A DNA stretch of 50,470 nucleotides from CAZQYB01 sp964582985 (GCA_964582985.1 CAZOUM010000014.1:1-50470); one strand, 5' to 3'; shown: positions 1 to 7,651, counted from the first letter of the stretch. Numbers and translations: made by a program. The notes: generated from the letters alone by a model not told the origin.

Positions 1-59
1 TAAAATGAAAAAATTGACCAAAAAGATACAAAAAAGTTCAAAAGTAACCACGGATTTCA

Positions 60-96
60 CCCCATTAGAAAAACAAAAGGCACGTTTCTAACGGGG
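60..96. repeat. Short inverted repeat of the CCCCGTTAGAAA family
   Basis: CCCCATTAGAAA at 60-71 faces TTTCTAACGGGG at 85-96, with one mismatch between the arms and a 13-base spacer. The same arm sequence recurs at 409, 432, 524 and around 4813-4913, so this is one member of a small dispersed family. Confidence 0.6.
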
Positions 97-120
97 TAAA
101 CGGATTACGCGGATTCTTTG

Positions 121-180
121 CCACGAAGGCACAAAGGCACAAAAGAATATGGCCACAGAGAACACAGAGAGCATAGAGAA
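121..180. repeat. Low-complexity intergenic repeat (CACGAAGGCACAAAG type)
   Basis: This is a purine-rich stretch of short repeated words (cacgaaggcac, aaaggcac, acagag). The pattern is familiar from intergenic DNA of many environmental genomes. Nothing shows that it is coding. Confidence 0.4.
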
Positions 181-189
181 AAAAAGCTT

Positions 190-312
190 ATCAGGTAATC
201 GGGTAATCAGGAAGTGGATATCAGGGGAACAGGATATCAGGATGTGGATATCAGGGGAACAGGGTATCAGGATGTGGATATCAGGATATCAGAATATCAG
301 GTTGCCGGACAT
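190..312. repeat. Degenerate tandem repeat with ATCAGG(GG)AACAGG-type units
   Basis: The words 'ggatatcagg', 'ggggaacagg' and 'atcaggatgtgg' recur in irregular order through this stretch, with a longest period near 36 bases (for example 'gtggatatcaggggaacagg' at about 213 and 244). A short open frame covers it, but its protein is only the repeat translated, with no usable ribosome binding site. I call it non-coding repeat DNA. Confidence 0.6.
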
Positions 313-408
313 CAGGGGAACGGGGAGTTCGGAGATTGTCCACGCACCAAATTTAAAAACAAAATTGGTGCGGGATCTGCGCTCATTCTGAGCTTGAGAA
401 ACTCTGGG

Positions 409-536
409 GCCCGTTAGAAATGGGATGCCAGCCCCGTTAGAAACTCGCACTGACGGTGCGGCAGTCGCCGGAGGCGACTTACTTCTAACCGGGCCAGAGG
501 TGTCTGCCTTGTGCTCGGCGGGGATTTCTAACGGGC
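409..536. repeat. Inverted-repeat-bounded element(s) of the CCCCGTTAGAAA family
   Basis: Arms are visible as GCCCGTTAGAAAT at 409-421 and CCCCGTTAGAAA at 432-443 on one side. A degenerate TTCTAACCGGG lies near 483-493 and ATTTCTAACGGGC at 524-536 on the other. The interior is GC-rich with small palindromes and no gene. It resembles the cleaner copy at 4813-4913, as either nested or repeatedly inserted copies. Confidence 0.55.
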
Positions 537-755
537 TGGAGAGAATCCGACCCGCCGTGCCGGCCCGCTGCGACGCGGTCGCATCGCGGCGAGAGCCACG
601 GCGAGGCAGGAGCGATTCAACGTGAAAAAACAAAAAAGAGCGCAAACAACATAAGCTGCCCATTTGGAATAGTCAAGATTTAATCCTCATACAACCACGA
701 CTTTATGCGGGCTTTTGTGATTCGGTTGATTTACAAGTAGAAGTTGGCTGTCCAA

Positions 756-1397
756 CTAAAAACCTGCTTCTTTTAACTTTTTAGTAACGGCCTCATCCTT
801 CTCGTTTTGCTTGTACCTCATTTCCTTGCATTCAACAGAGTGTTGTACCCAACCTGGAGGAAAGGAAGCTATAAAGAAGATTATCGCGCCTACCAGCATA
901 TATGCAAAATAACCCTTATGCTTACAAACTGCATCACAAATTGCGCCGGCGAGCAAGCCAGCACTGGTCATAACCAGGAGACCGCTTTCAGCGTGCTTGA
1001 TATTAAGTTCGTCTTGTCGGTTGAAAAATTCTGCTCCCCTTAAATACGAGTATGCAACCATTGCACATACAATGCTGCTAACGCCCAGAGATTGAATATA
1101 TATAACGGGGTTTGATGATTGACCAGGTTCTATTCCCTTCTTTTTTTCTCTACGACCCATAAACTTAATAAGCAGATAATGGTGAACAGGGATGATAATA
1201 CTTCGGTGCAGAACATACAGACCGGCCCCAATAACGATTACAGAGAAGACAGACAAGGCCCCACCCATTGCCGTTCTTACCTGTTTTATTAGGTCGGGGT
1301 AAAATATGCTCATCAACACTGTAAATAGGACGCCACCATACGAATAACGAAGTAGCCGAGACAGTCCAAGACGTAATTTTGACGGGTCGAAAGACAT
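756..1397 (-). CDS. Hypothetical multi-pass membrane protein
   Basis: This gene encodes 213 residues and I do not recognise its family. Four hydrophobic stretches (roughly residues 20-35, 47-66, 98-116 and 140-185, the last long enough for two helices) suggest a small inner-membrane protein. A basic loop (GRREKKKGIE) follows the second helix and the charged, lysine-rich tail should be cytoplasmic. The ATG is preceded by a weak AAGGG. About 30 bases upstream is a decayed PEP-CTERM-type coding tail, so this gene sits in DNA that once encoded an exported protein. Function unknown. Confidence 0.6.
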   Translation of the reverse strand: MSFDPSKLRLGLSRLLRYSYGGVLFTVLMSIFYPDLIKQVRTAMGGALSVFSVIVIGAGLYVLHRSIIIPVHHYLLIKFMGRREKKKGIEPGQSSNPVIYIQSLGVSSIVCAMVAYSYLRGAEFFNRQDELNIKHAESGLLVMTSAGLLAGAICDAVCKHKGYFAYMLVGAIIFFIASFPPGWVQHSVECKEMRYKQNEKDEAVTKKLKEAGF

Positions 1398-1419
1398 AAC
1401 TTTTCCCTTTCAAAGATTT

Positions 1420-1480
1420 TTACGTTTTTCCTCAACATCACCGCACCGAGGCCGAGTAGTAAGAGCGTGTCGAGAAGGTC
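1420..1480 (-). pseudogene. Remnant of a PEP-CTERM-like C-terminal tail (copy 2)
   Basis: Read on the minus strand this stretch gives LDTLLLLGLGAVMLRKN: a hydrophobic helix followed by basic residues, the layout of a PEP-CTERM or exosortase sorting tail. It belongs to no intact gene, as the usual stop after the basic cluster is missing and no PEP motif or upstream domain is attached. About 38 bases match the copy at 1822-1890 closely. I infer decayed coding DNA. Confidence 0.55.
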
Positions 1481-1506
1481 AAATAGTCAATTCAAAACCC
1501 GAAAAA

Positions 1507-1797
1507 TCAACTTGTCTTGCCTTTTGGAGTCGCCAGCTTTTTAATAAACCTGTAGCCACCATAACCTAATACTGCTCCGGCAACCGGAATTGCTCCCACA
1601 ACACAGATGCCAGCGAACATTCCACCCCCTATAACTGACCCTACTGCCGCCAAGCCAGACGTCATCGCAGCTGCCCCTGCTGTGCCTTCTGCAGCACCAG
1701 CAAGCACACCACAGACACCAGCAACTGTACCAGCTGCACCTCCACTTACTGTTGAAACAATAGCACCCTTATCACTTGAATTTGTTTTTTCAGCCAT
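1507..1797 (-). CDS. Small Gly/Ala-rich hydrophobic protein
   Basis: This gene encodes 96 residues, very rich in Gly, Ala and Val (for example AGTVAGVCGVLAGAAEGTAG), with two or three GxxxG-rich membrane-type segments between a polar N-terminus and a basic C-terminus (KKLATPKGKTS). GAGGTGAGAA sits directly before the ATG, which supports translation. The composition recalls glycine-zipper membrane proteins and some bacteriocin-like peptides, but there is no leader, immunity or export gene nearby. It lies between two PEP-CTERM-tail remnants. Function unknown. Confidence 0.55.
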   Translation of the reverse strand: MAEKTNSSDKGAIVSTVSGGAAGTVAGVCGVLAGAAEGTAGAAAMTSGLAAVGSVIGGGMFAGICVVGAIPVAGAVLGYGGYRFIKKLATPKGKTS

Positions 1798-1821
1798 TTC
1801 TCACCTCTTATCAAGAAAAAT

Positions 1822-1890
1822 TCAGCGTTTTCTTCTCAACATCATCGCACCCAGGCCGAGCAGTAAGAGCGTGCTGGCTTACGCTGGCAA
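1822..1890 (-). pseudogene. Remnant of a PEP-CTERM-like C-terminal tail (copy 1)
   Basis: The minus strand reads ASTLLLLGLGAMMLRRKR followed by a stop, preceded in frame by DEIKDLPA and an interrupting TAA. This is the hydrophobic-helix-plus-basic-end form of a PEP-CTERM-type sorting tail. It is out of frame with the gene just upstream (1904-2593) and ends 25 bases before the next start. It looks like the left-over 3' end of an exported-protein gene. Confidence 0.6.
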
Positions 1891-1903
1891 GTCTTTGATC
1901 TCG

Positions 1904-2593
1904 TCACATCGCCATCACCGTATTTGATTCCGGGCCTTCGCCGGATTTGTTGATTGCTATAACACCAGTAATGTTTTTAGCCAACAAGAGACAATAGTCT
2001 TTTAACCTGCTGATGCCACTGTTGTTAACGTTAGTTTTATTGTTGTGCAAACAAATTTCCCCCAGACTATTTGTATCCAGGTGTACCGCTTTGTTAAAGT
2101 CCTTGTATAGTTCAAGCGATATTTCACGCCTAAATTTGCACGGCAGCTTTTCCAGTAATTGTGCATAACACGGCATTTCTTTAACGTTCATATTGTCTTT
2201 TTTCTTTTCAAGCTCTTTTATCTGGTCATCAATTTTGTTATTCTGAGGATCAACCTGCTTCCATTCCTCCAACACTTTAATATTTTGTGCAAGAGTGCTA
2301 TTCTCCCAGCGACGAATCTTCTCGTCAACCGTTTTTCTATCCTGTTCTTCATCCGTATCATCAGGACATTGCAGGCACCACATTAATTTGACGGTAAGTT
2401 CGCACAAGCATCTCATTAAAGCCTTTGCCGGAAACACATAGTTTTTGTTTAATAATGTCAATATAGCATTACAATAGCATTCAGCGCCGTCTAAAACAAT
2501 GATACACATCGCATTTTCTCGATTTTCGGTTTTTATCAAGGCACGAGTTTTAGCAAACATCGATAGCAGTTTTGCTTCTTCTTTACTTGACAT
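1904..2593 (-). CDS. Hypothetical protein with a grafted FnIII-like C-terminus
   Basis: The protein has 229 residues from the ATG at 2593, chosen because GAAGGAGAAGTC lies just before it. A start at 2644 would add 17 residues but has no such site. The body is helical and charged, with a predicted coiled coil (QIKELEKKKDN) and a central AECYCNAILTLL/CLCELTVKLMWC region. This loosely resembles DUF5677-type proteins, but I am not certain. The last 20 residues (VIAINKSGEG..SNTVMAM) look like the final strand of an FnIII domain. They are homologous to the remnant at 2643-2763, which suggests a fusion with older exported-protein DNA. Confidence 0.6.
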   Translation of the reverse strand: MSSKEEAKLLSMFAKTRALIKTENRENAMCIIVLDGAECYCNAILTLLNKNYVFPAKALMRCLCELTVKLMWCLQCPDDTDEEQDRKTVDEKIRRWENSTLAQNIKVLEEWKQVDPQNNKIDDQIKELEKKKDNMNVKEMPCYAQLLEKLPCKFRREISLELYKDFNKAVHLDTNSLGEICLHNNKTNVNNSGISRLKDYCLLLAKNITGVIAINKSGEGPESNTVMAM

Positions 2594-2642
2594 GACTTCT
2601 CCTTCATGCGCAATTAACCGTAAGCTTACGTCAAGCTTTCTC

Positions 2643-2763
2643 ATAATACAGCCATCACCGTAGTACTTGGCTAACCTTCGCCAGCCTTGTTGACAGCGAT
2701 GATGCGGTATTCAAGCTCTTTTCCCTTCGCCTGTTCAACTAATGTGGCTATTTTACTTAACAT
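2643..2763 (-). pseudogene. FnIII-domain 3' end remnant
   Basis: The minus strand reads KGKELEYRIIAVNKAGEG, a stop, then PSTTVMAVL and a second stop. The YRxxAVNKAGEGxPS pattern is the characteristic end of a fibronectin type III repeat. With an internal stop and no upstream frame it is a gene fragment. The segment near 1910-1970 at the end of the next gene is homologous to it. Confidence 0.55.
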
Positions 2764-2820
2764 CCTTGAAATAAACGAGTTATATCATTTTCTTCAATCG
2801 TTATGAGACTTTTGCTAATT

Positions 2821-2893
2821 AAGGCACTCTAACAAAACCCGACTCGAATACAAGGAGCCACTTCGCGGAGCCATTCTAATAGATTTCTCGGCT
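2821..2893. repeat. Dispersed repeat, partial copy (pair of 46591-46703)
   Basis: GGCACTCTAACAAAACCCG at about 2823 and the following 'ACAAGGAgCC.CTT.GCG' and 'ATAGATTTCTCG' blocks match the element at 46591-46703 in the same order. The far inverted terminal repeat is missing here, so this looks like a truncated copy. Confidence 0.6.
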
Positions 2894-2954
2894 TCGCAAT
2901 CAGGTAGGGGCAAGCAATAATAATATTAAAAATCAAAATGGAAAAGGCAAAAAC

Positions 2955-2980
2955 TGGATTCCCGCTTCCGCGGGAATGAC
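2955..2980. repeat. Palindromic repeat (TGGATTCCCGC..GCGGGAATGAC type)
   Basis: ATTCCCGC at 2958-2965 pairs with GCGGGAAT at 2970-2977 around a TTCC loop. A sister copy (ATTCCTGC/GCAGGAAT) lies inside the terminase coding sequence at 19050-19075. Such short palindromes are common dispersed elements. Confidence 0.65.
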
Positions 2981-3046
2981 AAAAAGGAGCGGGAATGGCG
3001 AAAAGTCCGCATGGTCAAGCTGACCGCCCATCTATGGATTACGATT

Positions 3047-4189
3047 TTAGCTTTTTTGCGGGGTATCCTGGTTCAGCGCGGAGCGGATGATTTTGGCCCG
3101 AAGCGCGTCTCTATGAGTCGGGTCCAGCGATTTTCCATGGTTTAGCTGCAGGTGTGCCGGCAGAGTGAGCATAAACAGCCGGTTTATGGTGGAGATAGAA
3201 ATACCCCGGCGATTGTCAGCATCGTCGTCGGTTCGTCTGAGCGCGTAGAGATTGTCTATCGCGGGTGTTGAGGCGCCCATATTTTCGCGCATATTGATGC
3301 CCAGCCGCAAATGACTTAGCAGGAACAATGCCTCCTGCGAGCTTATCAAATGGGCATTTTTCAGCAGCGCCATCGCCCGCGAAATTCTGTCGTCGAGGAC
3401 GTCGATATCCTTCGAGAGCAGCTGCTTCCTGGCTGCATTTTCGTATTCGACTATTTCCGGGATGATGGAATCCTCAAACTGCGAGACGATTGCTCTCTCC
3501 GAGATGCCAAGCGTGACCTGATTTGATAGCTGATAGAAATCGCCGGCAGCTTCTGTGCCCTCGCCGAAGAGTCCCCGCACAGCCAAGGTCATATCCCTTG
3601 CGGCGTTGAGGAACTTTTCGGTTTGGCCGGTCATCTTCAGCGCCGGCAGATGCAGCATTACCGAGACCCTTATCCCCGTGCCCAGATTGGTCGGGCAGGC
3701 CGTGAGATATCCGTAGCGAGGGCTAAACGCGTAATTTACCTTCGCCTCTATCGTATCATCGATATGGTTTATCTGCTCCAGGCAGTGACTTAGCTGCAGC
3801 CCGCCTTTGAGCACCTGAATTCGCAGGTGGTCCTCTTCATTAATCATTGCGGTGAAGAACTCCCGCTGGGCTATCACAGCACCCCGAGGGCCTTTACTAA
3901 AGGCGTGGTGCCGGCTGATTAAATGCCTTTCCACCAGGAAGTTTCTGTCAAGGGCTGAGGCTTTGTCCACGCTGATATAGAAGATTTTATCGCCGAGGTC
4001 CAGCGCCATCAGGGCGTCTTTTAGCTTCTCGAGTATTTTAGACTTTTCAGCGGTTGAGCATCGGCTTAAGAATTTGTACCCGGCCAGGTTTCTGGCCAGA
4101 CGAATCCGCGAGGATATGACCACGTCGGCCAGCGGACCCGACCCGCCGAACCATTCATTTATATCACTGCTTATGTCGGTCAGTTTCAT
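3047..4189 (-). CDS. mcsB: Protein arginine kinase McsB
   Basis: This 380-residue protein is a phosphagen-kinase-fold enzyme that phosphorylates arginine side chains. In Firmicutes the mark directs proteins to ClpCP and regulates the stress response. Visible hallmarks are VVISSRIRLARNLAGY near the N-terminus, the NEEDHLRIQ motif with its acidic pair (about residues 115-125), and CPTNLGTGIRVSVMLHLP (about 165-182), all diagnostic of McsB and arginine kinases. The length is typical. It follows mcsA by 36 bases, the usual pairing. No ctsR or clpC is next to it, unlike in Bacillus, so its regulation must differ or lie elsewhere. Confidence 0.93.
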   Translation of the reverse strand: MKLTDISSDINEWFGGSGPLADVVISSRIRLARNLAGYKFLSRCSTAEKSKILEKLKDALMALDLGDKIFYISVDKASALDRNFLVERHLISRHHAFSKGPRGAVIAQREFFTAMINEEDHLRIQVLKGGLQLSHCLEQINHIDDTIEAKVNYAFSPRYGYLTACPTNLGTGIRVSVMLHLPALKMTGQTEKFLNAARDMTLAVRGLFGEGTEAAGDFYQLSNQVTLGISERAIVSQFEDSIIPEIVEYENAARKQLLSKDIDVLDDRISRAMALLKNAHLISSQEALFLLSHLRLGINMRENMGASTPAIDNLYALRRTDDDADNRRGISISTINRLFMLTLPAHLQLNHGKSLDPTHRDALRAKIIRSALNQDTPQKS

Positions 4190-4225
4190 ATCAGTCGCCG
4201 GCTACCATCCACTTTCTACCTGGTA

Positions 4226-4726
4226 CTACCCACTGTTTACCTGGTCTATTTTGTCCCGCAGCTCGGCTGCGGTTTCGTAATCTTCGTTGTTCACCGCGGT
4301 CTCCAGTTGTTGACGCAATCTCATAAGTTCTATTTCTTTTCTTGTGTCGGCCGGTGTCTTTGAGGGAACTTTACCGCAGTGGTGAGTATTGCCGTCGTGT
4401 GCTTTTTCGATAAGCGGCGTCAGCGACCTGGCAAAAACCTCATAGTCATAGGGGCAGCCCAAGACCGGCTCTTTGCGGAATTGCTCCAGCGTAAAGCCAC
4501 AGTGAGGGCAGGAGTCCTGCTGCGCAGCATCGCCGAACGTTTCACTGTCTGCCGGCTGGGCGGCCAGCAGGCTGCTGAGCAGTTCATTTAGAGAAATCTG
4601 ACTTTTTACGGCTATACCCTCTTCCTCGGCGCAATGCTCACAAAGATGCATTTCGGTACGCACGCCGTCGCTAATCTCGGTCAGGTGAATCGTCGCTTCG
4701 TTTTTCTGGCAAATCTGGCACTGCAT
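4226..4726 (-). CDS. mcsA: McsA-type zinc-finger activator of McsB (UvrB/UvrC motif protein)
   Basis: This 166-residue protein has two pairs of CxxC zinc-binding sites at the N-terminus (CQIC, CEHC) and another set in the middle (CPHCG, GCPYDY). It ends in a UvrB/UvrC-type helical motif (LRQQLETAVNNEDYETAAELRDKI). This is the McsA layout. In known systems McsA binds and activates McsB and carries the metal-stress response. GAGGAT precedes the ATG. It lies directly upstream of mcsB and probably shares its transcript. Confidence 0.9.
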   Translation of the reverse strand: MQCQICQKNEATIHLTEISDGVRTEMHLCEHCAEEEGIAVKSQISLNELLSSLLAAQPADSETFGDAAQQDSCPHCGFTLEQFRKEPVLGCPYDYEVFARSLTPLIEKAHDGNTHHCGKVPSKTPADTRKEIELMRLRQQLETAVNNEDYETAAELRDKIDQVNSG

Positions 4727-4812
4727 ATTATATCCTCATCGAAATTATACCACAATGCCGTTGGAAATATCGTCAAATTTGCGAATCTTCTGCAGGCCCA
4801 TCTTGTTATTCG

Positions 4813-4913
4813 CCCCGTTAGAAATTCTACAGCGTTCCCAAACGCTGAAAAAGGGCGTTTAGAGTTCCTACAACCACTAATATAGTCCAAAAGACGCAAG
4901 ATTTCTAACGGGG
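4813..4913. repeat. 101-bp element with 13-bp perfect terminal inverted repeats
   Basis: CCCCGTTAGAAAT (4813-4825) and ATTTCTAACGGGG (4901-4913) are perfect inverted ends. Inside is a hairpin, CAGCGTT..AACGCTG, and no gene. The right end overlaps the last codons and the TAG stop of the neighbouring pterin-synthase-like gene. It is the cleanest member of the family seen in the first 540 bases. No target-site duplication is obvious. Confidence 0.75.
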
Positions 4914-5276
4914 TTTGCTAAATTTTGCCGAACATCCCGGCTGCTCGGCAACCCTAATATACTTGAGCTTGAGGCCTTTGGGCAGCTTCGGCCCAAGCTT
5001 TTCGTATATATATTTGGCTACGGCTTCGGCTGACGAATTGTTCTGCTGGAAATAATCGAGCTTCTCCAACCGGATATTATCAAAATCGGCCACGATACTA
5101 TCGAGCATAGTCTTGAGTCGGCGAAAATCCACAACAAGAGCCATGCTGTCAAGTTCACCACTGCTGACATCTGCAGTAACGGTCCAGTTATGGTGGTGCA
5201 GAGATTCTTTTGAGCCGTCTGGTAAGGTCAACTGATGCGACGCCCAAAAGTGTGTTTCGACACTAACCGTAAACAA
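4905..5276 (-). CDS. 6-pyruvoyl-tetrahydropterin synthase/QueD-like protein, degenerate active site
   Basis: This 123-residue protein has the T-fold of the PTPS/QueD family. The three zinc-ligand histidines are present in ASHQL and LHHHNW (LHGHxx in QueD), along with a VVDFRRLK strand and a final glutamate in VRVAEQPGC-type context. The catalytic Cys expected just before the LHGH motif is missing (KES there), and the His of the LDHxxLN motif is Asn (FDNIRLE). It may therefore not do the usual QueD reaction. The start is TTG at 5276, with GGAG 7 bases upstream and an in-frame stop at 5295. The last codons (CCCCGT TAG) come from an inserted inverted-repeat element. Confidence 0.75.
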   Translation of the reverse strand: MFTVSVETHFWASHQLTLPDGSKESLHHHNWTVTADVSSGELDSMALVVDFRRLKTMLDSIVADFDNIRLEKLDYFQQNNSSAEAVAKYIYEKLGPKLPKGLKLKYIRVAEQPGCSAKFSKPR

Positions 5277-5338
5277 AACAGTACTCCAATTTACCTACGA
5301 CGATTACCGCAAGTTCGGCTTGTCCGCGGATAAATTCT

Positions 5339-5842
5339 CTATTTTTGGTTCTTAAGCTTGCCCGAGCGCTGCTGCAAACGGTCAAAGACGTTTTTCGGAA
5401 TCAAGTTTGAAAGGTCGCCACCCAAAGATGCCACCTGGCGAATCAGTGTTGAGCTGGTAAAACCGTACTGCTCGCCTGTCATAACAAAGACGGTTTCGAT
5501 GCCCGCCACGGCCCGGTTGGTCATCGCAAGCTCAAACTCGTAATGAACGTCGGTAAGACTGCGCAAACCGCGCAGGATAACATCAGCCTTTCTTTTTGCT
5601 GCGTATTCGACCGTCAATCCTTCAAAGCTTTCCACCGAAACGCCCGGCATATCCGCGATAAGCTCGGCTATCATTTCAACCCGCTCTTCAGGAGTGAAAA
5701 GCTGGTTTTTGACCGGACTTCTGCCGACCGCAATAATCAGCTCATCGAACAGTTTCATACTGCGACTTATCACATCCAGATGCCCGTTGGTAATCGGGTC
5801 GAATGAGCCGGGGAAAATCGCTCTGACAAATTTTCTATTCAT
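5339..5842 (-). CDS. coaD: Phosphopantetheine adenylyltransferase
   Basis: This 167-residue enzyme carries out the penultimate step of coenzyme A synthesis, 4'-phosphopantetheine plus ATP to dephospho-CoA. The nucleotidyltransferase motif FPGSFDPITNGHLDVISR near the N-terminus includes the TxGH catalytic histidine. Further hallmarks are VILRGLRSLTDVHYEFELAMTNR in the middle and the SSTLIRQVASLGGDLSNLIP region towards the end. The length is normal. AAGGTG precedes the ATG. It is followed after 62 bases by the pterin-synthase-like gene on the same strand. Confidence 0.95.
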   Translation of the reverse strand: MNRKFVRAIFPGSFDPITNGHLDVISRSMKLFDELIIAVGRSPVKNQLFTPEERVEMIAELIADMPGVSVESFEGLTVEYAAKRKADVILRGLRSLTDVHYEFELAMTNRAVAGIETVFVMTGEQYGFTSSTLIRQVASLGGDLSNLIPKNVFDRLQQRSGKLKNQK

Positions 5843-5916
5843 TAGTGCACCTTATTCTTCTTAAGTAAGTATTATACAGTAAATGGCGGATGGGTCAAAT
5901 TAAATGGTGATTCGAA

Positions 5917-7545
5917 TCACTGCAAGCCTGAGACATTATCATCCTTGGCAAGTGTAACAGGTATATCAAGCCAGAAAGTTGAGCTTTTGCCGGGCTCGCT
6001 TTCCATCCCAACACTGCCTGCCAGCATAGTGGCTAATTCCTTGCTGATGGCAAGCCCCAGTCCGCTGCCGGTAGATTGGCGGGTAATGGAGCCGTCAGCC
6101 TGCCGGAATTTTTCAAATATCTTTTCCTTGTCAGGCTCGGAGATGCCGCAGCCGGTATCAGCCACTGCAATGCGCACCATCTTTTCGTCCGCCATTTCCG
6201 CTCGAATTTCAATCCTGCCGCGTTCGGGCGTGAACTTTACCGAGTTACTTAGAAAGTTATAGAGTATCTGCCGGACCTTGCCGGCATCCGTCATTAGTAC
6301 AGGTATGTTATCAGCCACCTGCAGTTTGACTTTAATTTTCTTTCTCTTTGTCAGAACAGAGAAGTGTCCGACCACTGTTTTGCAAAGCTGCGGCACAGAT
6401 GTCTTTTCTATATGCAGCTCCATCTTGCCGGCCTCGGTCTTAGCCAGGCTCAGCAGGTCATTAATCATATTCAAGAGTGTGTTTCCACTGGTGATGATAT
6501 TCTCGGCGTACCTTCGGCCCTTCTTCTCCTTTAGAACTTCCGGCTTTTCCCGTAATATCTCCGCAAATCCGAGTATTGCATTTAGAGGCGTTCTGAATTC
6601 ATGTGAGACGTTGGCGAGGAATTCGCCTTTTATTTTGTTTGCCTTGAACAGCTCAATATTTCTCTCTGACAGCTCTGCAATTTTGTCATCGAGCTGTTTG
6701 TTTGCCGCCCTGAGTTTTTCCTGCGCGGCCTCGAGTCCATCGAGCATATGATTAAACGCATTGGCCAGCTTCTCATATTCGTCGCCCGTCTTTATGGAGC
6801 TTCTGACGTCAAGATTACCCTCAGCAACATTGTTTGCCATTGCCCGCAGTTGGCGGATTGGCCGCAGTATCACCCTCTGCGTTATCATGTAAAACGCGAC
6901 TATCGCCCCTGTCCCAGCGATCAGCCCTGCAACAATTACACAGACCTGGTTCATAGTTCCGGTCTTGCTGATTCCGCCGGCTGGTCGCTGGATAACGACC
7001 GCGCCTATCAGCTCATTTCGAGCAAAGGCGCCGGCAGAGCCCTCCGGATTATGGCAGCTTATGCACCTGTCTGTCGCCCTGAAAATCCTTACGTAGTTGC
7101 CGTGGAGGACGCCATCTTTTTTTGCAAACCGGATTCTATCGTCCCTGCTCTCCTCTGCTTTGAGTAGCTCAACCATCTTTATCTGCTCGTCGTTCAACTG
7201 CTGCAACTTAGCTTCTTCATCTTTTCCGAACCGAATCCAGCACACCTCGGTATCGTTTGCATCGAGCACGACGCCAGCCCTGTCTAATGTCGGAAGGGTT
7301 GTTTCGCCGGCTTGGCTGGTCTGAAAATGCCGATTGAGCAATGTCTCTGATTTTCTTCGTTCAGCGTCAAGGAAGCCCATTTTTGTTAGCTGTCCCATCC
7401 ATATATAGGGAATCAAAAGTGCCAGCGCCAGTACAAGTACCACCGCAGCCCCAAATGTTATCCTGACCTTTTCCGCCAAAGAAAGAGGCCATAACCGCAA
7501 GAGCTTCAAAAAACTCCACCAGATACTCTTTAAACTAATCCGCAT
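5917..7545 (-). CDS. Membrane sensor histidine kinase with periplasmic c-type haem motif (DUF3365-like)
   Basis: This sensor kinase has 542 residues from the ATG at 7545. A TTG at 7575 would add ten. Order: membrane helix near residues 25-45; a periplasmic sensor domain with a CISCH (CxxCH) haem-c motif of the Tll0287/DUF3365 type around residue 160; a second helix near 195-215; HAMP; a coiled coil; HisKA with the phospho-acceptor in NVSHEFRTPLNAILGF; and HATPase_c with N, G1 (DTGCGIS) and G2 (GSGLGLAISKEL) boxes. A redox or gas input is a reasonable guess from the haem motif. No response regulator is adjacent, so the partner is unknown. Confidence 0.88.
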   Translation of the reverse strand: MRISLKSIWWSFLKLLRLWPLSLAEKVRITFGAAVVLVLALALLIPYIWMGQLTKMGFLDAERRKSETLLNRHFQTSQAGETTLPTLDRAGVVLDANDTEVCWIRFGKDEEAKLQQLNDEQIKMVELLKAEESRDDRIRFAKKDGVLHGNYVRIFRATDRCISCHNPEGSAGAFARNELIGAVVIQRPAGGISKTGTMNQVCVIVAGLIAGTGAIVAFYMITQRVILRPIRQLRAMANNVAEGNLDVRSSIKTGDEYEKLANAFNHMLDGLEAAQEKLRAANKQLDDKIAELSERNIELFKANKIKGEFLANVSHEFRTPLNAILGFAEILREKPEVLKEKKGRRYAENIITSGNTLLNMINDLLSLAKTEAGKMELHIEKTSVPQLCKTVVGHFSVLTKRKKIKVKLQVADNIPVLMTDAGKVRQILYNFLSNSVKFTPERGRIEIRAEMADEKMVRIAVADTGCGISEPDKEKIFEKFRQADGSITRQSTGSGLGLAISKELATMLAGSVGMESEPGKSSTFWLDIPVTLAKDDNVSGLQ

Positions 7546-7651
7546 AAAATCAGGTTTCCGTCTAATCCAACGCAAGTTCGTGGATACTGGGATATTAGCA
7601 AGATAACATTAGAGCAAAAATCATGATTTGCGCTCCCACGCCATTTGCCAA

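Noticed and set aside
190..312. CRISPR-like array
   Set aside because: Repeat units are irregular and short with no constant spacers and no cas genes. It is a degenerate tandem repeat.
149..391. 80-residue plus-strand frame of repeated RMWISGEQGI units
   Set aside because: It is simply the tandem repeat translated. Two other frames give equally repetitive products and no ribosome site is suitable.
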